From NCBI GenBank assembly GCA_947561585.1, contig CANNZV010000127.1, positions 1-64,000 of the forward strand: a stretch of DNA of 64,000 nt, in the 5' to 3' direction. Numbering within the stretch: the first letter of the stretch is position 1; each line of letters opens with the position of its first letter. A model generated the notes under the pieces. The model did no database searches, was not told the DNA's origin, and saw only the letters and a list, made by a program, of their open reading frames with translations. This DNA comes from Caprella mutica (lineage: Eukaryota; Arthropoda; Malacostraca; Amphipoda; Caprellidae). Shown one piece after another: positions 1 to 11,500 of the stretch. The translations under genes were made by a program, and so were the position numbers.

Positions 1-913
1 CTAGTGTCAATTCTCAAACCCAAGAAGTGATCGTAACAAGTTTCAGGGAATCCCATGTAATAAAGCATGTCCAAACTCCTTCAATTGCAAATACCAAATG
101 GTGAGAAATATCTGTTTTTCTCTTAGGTATGCTACAATGTTATTTTCACCAGTCTGCAGAACATGGGACATTTTTAACATTTTCTGTGCAAACAATCCTT
201 AATTTCGTCCTATATTTACATGTATTTCACGGAGAACAAAAGCCAAAATTGAGGATTTCTTGGAGAGCACCTCACCAGTTCCTGCAGTCTAGTTATTTTG
301 GAGAGTATTAATGATATTTGATCATTTTGGAGAGAAATTTGGTGATTTTTGGAGAGAGCTGAAGAGACAAATGGAGAGTTTATGAGCCATACTATTTTAC
401 TTGGGAGAGAATCTTGAATATATGTTCCATACTCTGCAGACTGGGTCACTCGCGTATCTGGTAAAGTGTTCGTAGAGATCCTCTTATTCTTAATTTCTGT
501 TTATCATGTTTCATAGTGTGGCAGGAAAGTTGCTAGTTCATATTTCAGAGGCTGGTAAACTGTAATCCAATTTTTGAGCCAAAATTTCACAAAAATTCTG
601 AGCCGAGCCAATGTGGCTTACTTTTGAAGATTTCAAGCCATAAATAACATAGAAACATAGGAATTGATTCTAAATTTTATGCCAATTACATATATCTGAA
701 TTTTGAAGTAACCAAACAATTATAAAATTCGTATTATTTCTTAATCTTACTTATTATATTAGCAGGTAGAATAAATAAGTATTAATTCAAATAAGTATTA
801 ATGCATTATTATAGACTATGATGACTCATCATCTCATGCATTTATTTATGATATCCAATTTTGCTATTTTACAAACTACAAATAAAATTAATCCACAGCT
901 GTATTTCTTTCAG
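1..913. other. Upstream/first-intron region of NSD
   Basis: AT-rich DNA with no convincing coding exon. The short frames at 129-311 and 216-449 overlap on opposite strands and resemble nothing known. It ends in a good 3' splice site (pyrimidine run, then CAG at 911-913). It is therefore probably the first intron, with the promoter and first noncoding exon of NSD upstream or hidden here. Confidence 0.4.
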
Positions 914-984
914 TACGATATCATGAAGAGTTGCCTTGTGTTAATATTCATTCACTCTATATCTAAAATAAATAATCCATAGCC
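914..984 (+). other. NSD 5' UTR part of exon 1, with uORF
   Basis: It follows the acceptor ending at 913 and leads to the ATG at 985, whose context (GCC ATG G) is strong. It contains an upstream ORF at 923-982 (19 codons plus TAG) that ends two bases before the main ATG. The acceptor is inferred from sequence only. Confidence 0.5.
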
Positions 985-2550
985 ATGGACTTTGAAATTC
1001 AGGATTCATTGAAGCATCCTTCTGCTTCCAAGAAGGAAAAGACTGCAATTGAATGGGAAGAGGAGAAGAACGAAGAAGAGGACTATGATAAGTATAGTGG
1101 CATCTCCGGCAACCCAACTCCTTCTATTCTTTGTTTTGACGCATATGGAAATTTAACAGCTCAGAGCAATGAAGCTGCTCCAAATAATGGAGAGGCAGAC
1201 CATTTGGATGATTTAGATTCTATTTTAGATATGGCTGCTTCATCTTTTAAACAAAATGGTACAAAGAAATCTCCAATAAAAGATGTGAAATCAAAGTTGA
1301 AAAGGAAATCCAATTCTAAAAATAATAAGAAATCTACTATTTCTGAAACTCAGTTAAAAAAAGTCATCAAGGAGGAGAAACAAGATTCGACTACTTTGAG
1401 TAGATATGGACGTGAAAGAAAGAAAAGAGTATCTGAAGGCTTTTTATTCGGAACTATCAATTTTAACGAGTTACGTAAAGTTTCCTCCACAACCATGCCT
1501 TCTCCTAACAAAAACGATGTCAAAGAAAATGACGAAGATGATTTCAATTATTTTGGGATGTCTAAAATAAGTTCTATCAGTGAGCCAGGCATTGCACCTC
1601 CAGAGAAAATACTCGCTTCAATTGACAGTTCCAGTGAAAATGAGGAATTAATCGATGATAAAGTATCACCAGTTATCAAAACGAGCAAGAAATCTAATAG
1701 CCAACCTCTTTCTGAGAAAAAATCCTCTAATACAAAAACCTTGTCCGATTCTCCAAAGAAAAGTAGAAAACGCAAAGCTGCTGAAAAAGGTGATGGAAGT
1801 ATCAAAGAGAGAGTCATGAGAATGTGTAAAGAGAGTTTGAAAGATTCAACTGTAGATGATAATGAATCTAAATCTAAAAAGGTAAAGCTTACAGATAGTA
1901 AAGATAAGCATGATCAAAAAGTAGATAAACCTAATGTAACCCCCAAGAAATCTAAAGAACTGAATAATGAACAAAAAACGCAATCTAGTAGTAAAAAGAG
2001 ACCGAAAGACAAAGACGTATCAATTTCAGATGATGATTCAGAACCTTCTTTTACTCCAAGAAAGAAGAAGAAGAAAGTAGCACCTCTCAATGTATCTGAA
2101 TCTAAGGAAAATAATGATCTAGATATGTGGGGTGAAGTGAAAACAAATGGAGTTGAAGATAGTAGTACTGCAGATGATGTAAATAGGCACATACCCATAG
2201 ATTTAGGCAAGGTTGGTGATATTGCTGATGATCTCAAACTTCTGAAAGATTTAACTTGCGATAAGAAACCGGAAGAAGTTGATAAACAAAATGATGACCA
2301 ACCTTTAAAATGTGAAAAAAGAAAAAGAGGAAGACCAAAAAAGAATAAGAGCATTGTTGAAGTTACTAAATATGTTGATGATTTTGAAGAGGATATCGAG
2401 GAAGATGTTGTGAAAAGTCCTGACTCTGTGTCTAAGAGAGGTCGTACCATTCGTAAACCTGAATTGACTGACATTTCAACTCTCAACAAAGAACAGGAAG
2501 CATCAAGATTGCAAAAGAAGGAGAAGATGAAAGAAGATCTCAAAAATACA
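985..2550 (+). CDS. NSD: NSD exon 1 (N-terminal disordered region, AT-hook)
   Basis: Encodes residues 1-522. It is rich in Lys, Ser, Asp and Glu, with many basic nuclear-localisation-like clusters. An AT-hook (RGRPKK) starts at base 2326, residue 448. The donor GTAAGT at 2551 is phase 0. The open frame running on to 2649 is intron read-through. Confidence 0.88.
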
Positions 2551-5500
2551 GTAAGTTATTATTCTAATATATTGACTATAACAATCTTTATTTCTTTTGT
2601 AGATCTTGCCTTTCAAGGTAGGTTTCAAACTATAATGAATATAAATTAACTGAGATAACTATAAATGTAACTTATTGATAGTTTCTTTCAACTGACTTCT
2701 AGTTTAACATTGAGTTTTTGAAATGAATGTTGCTAGAGGTTTTTTTATATTAGATTTTATCTCGTTTATAAATTTATCACCCATACAGGTTGTGTGTTTC
2801 TAACAAATTTTGAATCTTTTTATTTTGTATTGGAAGCTAGTTTTAATGATGGGAGAGTATGAATGAAAAGTAGAAAAAAAACATATTGATTAATTTGATT
2901 TAAAGTTGACAAATCATATATATTTACGATTTGTTTGGATTAGTTGAATATCATTTAGGTACTATTAAGGCTTTTCATTTTTAGATATGCTGTTTGAATC
3001 AGCCCCTTTGTTTAGTAGCTAGCTCTATAATTAAGTAGGTTTTTTTAAATTTATAGTCTTTCTACTATCAACCAGGCATCGGTATTGAGATAAATATAAG
3101 AACGAATTAGGATTCTTCAGTAAAATAGGTTAGCTCGATCATGTATGGTATTGCTTTACAGTATATTCTAAAATAATTTAAATATGTAATCTCAAATTAC
3201 TCATTTTTAAAATCTGGTCAATATCAGCCTCGCCGTGTATTTTTTTTATATCTCGTCAACTTTTCTCAATTATAATGAGAGTACTGAACATAACCACCGT
3301 AATCTATTTTGTCTTCAGAAACGTGCTTCACGTCGATTGTCTCTCTCGCGAGTGACTCCAAAGGTCAATTGTAAAGAAATAAATGGAAATAGAATAAGCA
3401 AACTCTCAAGATCATATAGGTTCAAATCAGTAGAACTTTCTTTCGATTCTGATGACTTCATCTCTGAGCCAGAGGAATTGCTTTCATCCTTTCTTGGGCG
3501 TAATTTAAATAAGACTACTTCTGGTTCTTCATCCAATTCTAAAAAGAAGACTAACAAGAATTCCCACAAAGTATTTACTAATGGAAAAATAAGAAAGCAG
3601 TTGAAGCCAATAGAAGATGACATAGGTTATAATTCTGGTACTAATTATTGTGAGACTGAGGCTCCTTCAAATGCTGCTATCTCTGATGCAACAAATGGGA
3701 TAGACCCTAACACAACTTGTGTGAAGAGTGATGTGATTTCTGCAGTCAAGAACTGGTACCAAATGATGATGTCTGATGAAGACAGAACAACAGTAATCAC
3801 TTACAAGATGCTAATTAACAAGGCCAAAGAAACTCACCGAATCATTCTGAATAAAGCCTCTTCATGTTACTTTGATGAACAGCAGTGGTTGATAAATATT
3901 AAGAAAGAAATTAACCTAGTGAGTATACCATTAAGCTTTTTTGGGTTTGTTGCCTGTCAATATAAGCAATTGCATTTCTAGATCTTGATGCTATGATTTT
4001 GTCACTCTGAAGTAGTTTGATGAATTTTTCATGTTTCTATTACAGTTGCAAAGTTTGGTTTGGTAGATTTAGGAGATGCTGTTGCTGAAAAAGATCATTT
4101 TATAGGAATCTAAGTTAGTTTTCATGAAGGTAGTCAAAATATCTAGCTTAAAAAGACCTAGCTATTAAGAAATTAAACTAGTGGTTATTAGTAATATGAG
4201 GTACTTTTATAATACGTTGCTAGTTGTAATTTCCTGATGAAGTTATATTATTTATATGCTATGTTATAAAAGATATAGATAGGTATTGAATATATTATTT
4301 AAGTATCTTGTGTTATGTTAGTATTTTTGTTTTGCAACATGAAATTTGGCAATGCATTTATTTACTCAATTAAAAATTTACATAAGCACTCTACTGCATG
4401 CTTTCATATCATAAGATTATCATAGTGTCATTTTCTGATACCTGTTTATCTATCTATAAGAAACTAGCTACTAAAAATAACTCGTGATGAGATTTTTGTC
4501 CAGTCTGATACCTGATGATTGTTTAGTGGATTAGCCACCAGCTACAGAAAATTAGTTTTGGCCTAATCAACATTTTGTCTGCTTGGTGTACATAATCTTT
4601 CTGATAATGTATCCTAAGTTTTGTGATGCACATACCTTCAAATTTCTGACGTTATTGTTAATTTTTGGGCAACAGGCCTTGTAATTCACTCTGTGGCCTT
4701 TTAACATTTTGGGCACTTAATAACTAAGTGGCTCATGGTACTCAGTGTAACACTTAACGAAGTTAGATGTGTATGAAACCTTCTGATGTGATGTTGCGCA
4801 TAAGCTATTGGTTCAAGTTGCAAGATATCTCAAATTTAGTTGCACACTTAAATTATAAACTTATAGTAATTTCCTTATTGTTTTGTAGTACAAGATATTT
4901 CTGTATATCTTTCTATTTTGTAGTTTAGAATACCTTATTATTTCCCCACTTTTAACTACCAAACTATGGAAAATTGGGTATTTTCTGTCAAATTGCATTT
5001 TTTTGGGTCAGTTTAACCTCATTCAGGGGGCAGGGGGTCTGATTATCAGACTAGGGGTTTGAAACATTATTGCCGATCCCCCCTCATTGTCCCGAGGCTA
5101 CATCTAGGTAGGCCTTCTTTTTGTTATATTGTAGGTTTTAGGTTTTGTTTAGTTTGGCGCCCTTTTGCTTCAGCTTCCCTTTGTATCTTTCCTCATTTTC
5201 TTCTTATTTCCTCTTCCTTCTGCCTTGCTATATCCATGGGTAAGCAGACTGACTGTGTATGTCTCTTATCCATGGGTGTCTATTCTTGCCATCCATGCGC
5301 TGGGTCAACACGGTTACTTGTGATAGCCGAGCAGTCGACCTAGTGCATGGAGCGTACTTTCACTGTCCCCTCTTCTACGAGGCCTTCTTCTCTTCATGTC
5401 TCTTTGGATCACCTCATAGTGGATAGGGACAACTGTTAAACCCCGAAAAAAAAAAATTAACCTCATTCATGAAGCTCTCAATTCAATACTCCTTTTTTTT

Positions 5501-8500
5501 AGTTTTTTTATGTGATTCCACCCATTTTTTTAATGCTACTTACAGTTGTAGAGGAAAGTGCTAGGATTATGCTCGTTAACTACAAGGTCTTAGATTTTGT
5601 GTTAGGTAGATTAGTAGGTTTAATGTACTATCGCCTCTTCATTTTCCTCTTCTGTTTGTGAGTGCAGCCACCAGTGTCTTTGTCCCTTTTATCACATTCC
5701 TTGGTTTTGCATTCACATAGTAGCTTCTCTACTTCTTCCCGTTGTTTCTTCCAATTCCTTGTACTTTCTCTGGTCATCAGCGATTAGGTCTTTGGTTCCA
5801 AAGAAGACATTAATTCCCTAGCTACTAAATTTATTACGAGTCCACTTAAGCTTGCAAGTTGCAAGTCAAATGTATTTGTGTGTTGCATTACAAAAGTACA
5901 TCTCTTAGATACACTTTCCATTGTATTACCAGAGATATTAATTATATTAATATAAGATGCACCACTTTCTGAAATTTCATGTTCAAATATGCATCGTGCT
6001 GCCACCTATTTATAAAAGTAGCCTAAAAACAGAGACTCAATTCACTGAGGGAACATTGTAAATAACAAAAAGGTTGTTTAAATTGTCTTTACAATGTTTT
6101 AATTAACAGTAAATCTTAGGATTGCATAGCAACAGCGAGTAGCTACTACGTTGGAACACATGCATTTTTTAAATTGAATTATCGGAGAGTGGTGTATATC
6201 ACTGATGTATAATATCTTTGGAATGAACTACTTGTCAATTCTACAATTTCCTCTTTCAATTTTTTTTGTGATCTCATTTTTTCTTCAATTATAATATTAA
6301 CCAAGGCAAGGTAATGTCACAGCACTAGGACACTCACAGTGCTATGAAACTGGGTGTGAATCAAAAATTTCTAACGGTCACATTGGTTGTTGACCTCTGT
6401 TAACGCCAGATTTCTGAGTAATGTGACCTTTCCCTGATTTGATTTTAAGATAATTTCTCCTCCTTCTCTTTCTGTCCTGTTTGCTCTGTTATTATCTTAA
6501 TTAAATACAGTCTCTACCATTGGTTTCTTTTCTTTTTCAGGAAGAGGATGGTCCACCAGCCAATCTGGTGGCTGAGGTTGAAATGACACAGCCGGAGGAG
6601 CATAAAGTGGGTGACTTGGTATGGGTAGCACTGAGAGGATACCCTCTATGGCCAGCCATTGTCACTGTAGAACATCAGTCAGGTCTCCACACCAAGTTAG
6701 AGGGTGAGTATTTCTCTTGTTTTTAATGGTTATATATCGTCTTTTTCAAAGAATAAATAAACTACCTACCTTATAACTGAATTGGTGATTATTATTGCAG
6801 AATGTGAAGTATTGAAATGCTTTCATAGAGGTTAATTAATTATTGTTATTTCTATTTTCAGTTAAGCCAACAGTTAAGGGTTGGTTCGTCAACAGGGTAT
6901 ATTTTGTTTATTTCATCAATGATCAGGACAGGTCATTCTGGATGAGATACGAGTACTGCTTGGCACACACCGGCAAGGCTCAAATGATTGAAAAGCTGGA
7001 AAAAATGAAAACTGATGTAAGATGGATATATTTTTCAGTTCAGACCTTTTAATTTGTCATTTAGTGAAACCGCTCTGTACTCGGACACCTAGTTAGGCTC
7101 ACAGTATTAGGGACATGGGATGTGAACCAATCTGACCTTTCCTGTGTTAACACCCAGTTTCCGAGTACTGCGAGTCTGAGAAGGTGTCGGTATATTACAA
7201 TTTTCCCCAATAGAGAATTTGTTACTGTGACTGTTTTCATATGAAATTATGAAAATTATCATCCATTTTTTCTAACATTTTTGTGAATATATATATATAT
7301 ATATATGTAGTTTCTATTAGCTACTAGGGTAAATTACGAATTATCAGTCGGTTTCACATCTTCAGTCATATAAGAAAAATGTATATTATAATAGTTATTT
7401 TATTTTTATTTTAGTTGGTATCCATGATACCTGCAGGTATCATGGATACCAACTAAAATAAAAATAAAATAACTATTATAATATACATTTTTCTTATATG
7501 ATCAAAGATGTGAAACCGACTGATAATTTGTAATTTACCTTAGTTATCTAATGAAATAAAACCTATTCATTCTTTATTCACTTCAAGTATATAATTTGTA
7601 AGAGTATTGATAATGAGACTATGTTCCATATCTTCAGATCTCAAACGTAAAGTCTACTGATAAGCAGTTCTCAGCACTACTGCTCAAGAGTTTAGTGCCC
7701 CTCACCAAGGTAGAGGCTCCTAAGTCTAATAAAATAACAAAGGTGATGATTAGGTGGACAGATGCTGTGGAAGAAGCAGAGCAACTACTCTCTAAAACTA
7801 GGTATGTAAGGTTACAACTCATTTCTATACCTAATTTACTAGGTTCTAAACACTGTAAAGTTTCATTATATGTTTTATTTATGGCTATTCTAGAGTACTA
7901 TTTACTAATGTAATACAAAACATGAATTTTTCTTCAGTAATTTTTTAATGATAGAGCTGAATTTCGATGTTTTTCTTATGTTTCTATTAGTAGCTATCCA
8001 GTGTTTTCATTGCCATTTGATTAGCTACTAAATAGAATATTTATAGTTCCCATATTTTTTTTTGTATTAGACTTGTCATTTCTGTGTAATTAATTTTTAA
8101 TTTCCGAGTTTCTAAATTTAATATTTCAACTCTAAATGTTACAGTGATGAACGAAGTGCAAAAGTGAAGAAAATATTGGATCTCAAAGAATCAAAGAAGG
8201 GAGAGTCTGCAAAATCTCAACCTAAAAAGACTTACAAGAAGAAGGCAATAAAGACTGAACCGATTGAAGAAGAAACTTTGAGTGACGTTCTCAATGGGTC
8301 GGATGACGCACTGCCTTCTATAGCGGAATTTTTTGAACGCGCAGAGTCTAAAAGAGACAGACGGTCTCCATCTAACGAGAGCGACTTTTCTGGCTTTGAA
8401 AGCACCTTAAGTTCAGAAGAGAAAAAACATCGTTTGGAGGTGATGAGAAAACTGTCAAAAGAAAGTGCCATGGAGTTGTTCATTAAGATCAAACGACAAC

Positions 8501-11500
8501 AGACAAGAAGAGACACCAAGTGTCGCTTGAGTGATGATGCTATCAACAAACAGGCGACTGAAGCCTGGCACAGCATGAGCAAATCTCAAAAGAAAAGGTA
8601 CTTTGAAAGACACCTTGACAGTTATGAAGAGCTGGAAGAGAAAGCTAGGACTTCCTATGATGACAATGATAACTTATCTGAATCTAGTTCTGTGAGTTCT
8701 TCCATAAGTACCAAGAAAGTAAAGAAAGAAACTGATGTTAAGAACACATACAAATTACCTCGTAATGAAAAAGTCTGTATTAAATGTGAGAAGGTTGGCT
8801 TTGAACCTAATAGCGTGGATATAATTAAGTGCAAAGGATCTTGTTGTGGCTACTTCCATTTGTCGTGTCTGGGTCTTGAAACGAGACCGGAGAGCGATAA
8901 GGACTACAAGTGTCCGGAGTGTGTTTCTGGTATTCACGAGTGCTACATTTGCAAGTGTGCCTACAGTATTGGAAAGATGCACCAAACACCAAAGAAGAAG
9001 AAAGTGGAGGGTGAAGTGAAGAAGAAACTAGTCAAAGAGAGACGCAATAGCGCTAGAATGGAATCATCCAGACAAACTCGCTTGAGCTCTGTTGTTAAGA
9101 TAGAAGAAGAGGAGGAAGTTGATGATAAACTATTTGTAGAGAAAGAAGAAAGTAAAGAAATTGATGAGAAGAATGACAAAGGTAAAGATCTTGAGAAGAA
9201 GAATGGAGAAGATAAAGAACTTGACAAGAAGAATGAAGTAAGTGACGTCAAACCTACCTCTGAAGATGATAAAGAAGAGAAGGAATCCTCTGGAGAAACC
9301 AAAAGCAAAGATAAAGAATTAGTAGCAATGGAAGAGAAAAGAGAAGGGAGATCTTCAAGAAGAGTCAGTTCGAATAGCAATGGTAAAGCAGATGATAAAA
9401 AGGAAAGCTCCTCATCAGAAGATATCGACTCTAAGGAGGTAACAGGCGAGTCCAAAGATAATCAGGAGGCTGATAAAGAAAGTAGCAATGCAGATATCAA
9501 AGAGGAAGTGGAATCTAAACCTGACACTGATTTAAAAAGTGAAGACACTAAGGAAGACACAGAGCATCCTAAGGTGCAGAAGTGCACTGTGTCTAGCTGT
9601 GGAAAGTACTTCCATTTGGAGTGTGTGTTGAAGTGGCCCCACGCATCCCAGGCGTACAACCAGGGTAACAAGTTGGTGTGCCCCAGACACATCTGTCACA
9701 TGTGTGCAGCCAATGAAGAGGACATGAACTGCCAGGCAGCAAAGAGTGGCTCTCTCACCCGCTGTCTGAGATGTCCTGCTACTTACCATTCAGGTTAGTG
9801 ACAATGAAAACTTTATTCAAAATCACACAAAGTGTAACTAATGCATGGTAAAATCTACTAATATTTTTCTTAAATGAAATCAAACCCACAATAGGCCAAT
9901 GTTGGTCTTTTGGGCAAGTTGTCTATCTAGCTATTCAGACTTCTTAAGTTCTTAGCATTTGTGGATTATTTTGAATTAATTGAGCTGATTCATGTTGTTT
10001 TATTTAATTGGGAAGTGAGTGTTAACATAGATCGTGAAACAATGTGATCTTGAGAAACTTCTGATTGAAACTATTATTAGCTAAATTAACACAGGGTAAG
10101 TTTAGAGTCATCAGACGGTTCCACATTTTCGATCATGAATCTAAGAAAAAATTGTATAGCTAGCTAGCAAATTATTATTATTTCACTTTAATCTAATTGG
10201 TATCCATGATACCTGAAGTTATTATGGATACCAATCAGATCCATATCTGCAGGTATGGATCTCTGCCGTTTTTTCTTACATGATCGAAAGTGTGGAACCG
10301 TCTCATAACTCGAAACTTACCTACTCTACTGAAACGTTATTTTATTTTATTAAACATTTTTACATATAGCTATATCTCTTCTTTCACTTTCTTTATATTT
10401 CACTACCATACTTTATGTTCATGATGTGTATGTTTGTTCAGGAGGTGACTGCATACCAGCAGGCTCAGATGAGATCTCCCTTCACTCCCACGTGTGTCCC
10501 AAGCACAACAAGCAGGCCAAGAGTAACCACCTGAACGTGACGTGGTGCTTTGGCTGCTCCAAGGGCGGCTCACTGGTGCTGTGTGATGAGTGCCCTGCTG
10601 CCTACCACACGGAGTGCTTGGATACGCCCCCTTCAGAAGATGGTGAGGGGAAATAGTAGGATAATCATTTAGTAGAGATATCATCAGTTTTGCCGGTTCT
10701 GAAGAGAAAAAATTCTTTTTGAACAGTTAGTTATAAAAAAAATTAGTAGATCATTTTATTGATAGATCGAAAAGAAGCATTGATCAAAAGAATCAAAACA
10801 TTACTTGTATTATAAATTGGTTCATTCATGTTAATAGATTTTTTAATAAATGTAGTTAACTTCATAGGAAATATTAAGCTGCATTAATTCTTTGATACGT
10901 TTGTTTTTGTGCTTGTATCAATGCTTTGTTTGTTTTTGTGCTTGTATCAATGCTTGGTTTGTTTCAGGCAAGGGATTCCTGTGTGAAGATTGTGTCAATG
11001 GAAAGCTGCCCGTGTATGGAGACATCATTTGGACCAAACTAGGCTCATACAGATGGTGGCCGGGACAAGTTCTACATCCACGCTTCATTCCTGATAACAT
11101 AGAGAACCTTAAACACTCTACGGGTATGTTCTGCGTGCACTTCTTTGGATCCAATGACTACTACTGGGTACATAGGGGCAGAGTCTTCCACTATCAGGAT
11201 GGAGATAAGGGATGTAAGACTTATAGTAAAAGTTCCCTCAACAAACACTTTGAAAGTGCAATGGAAGAGACAAAGATTGCCTTTGAGAATGAGCAGACAA
11301 ACAGGTGCTTAAAGGAAGCGAAGAGACATGCAAAGGAGAGCACTAAACCAGCCCCCTTCGTGAAGATCGATACCAACAAACCCTTCGGCTCTGTGAAGAG
11401 ACAGGAGCTTGAGCTGCCCCCCAAGTGTGACTGTAACCCTAATAGTGATAGTCCCTGTGGGCCTAATAGTAACTGTATTAATAGGATGCTGATGATAGAG

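Larger units (their letters stand above)
3919..6540 (+). other. NSD intron 2 (2.6 kb) with retroposon and dispersed repeat
   Basis: Holds a poly(A)-tailed retroposon (5026-5456), a copy of a dispersed repeat (about 5556-5815) and a degraded repeat near 6300-6430. The rest is unremarkable AT-rich DNA. Confidence 0.7.

Noticed and set aside
5059..5343. 94-codon ORF
   Set aside because: Lies within the 3' part of a retroposon; no recognisable domain.
10892..10967. Upstream extension of the SET exon reading frame ([10 protein letters not shown] repeats)
   Set aside because: This is the T-rich intron repeat before the acceptor; phase with exon 7 demands the start at 10968.
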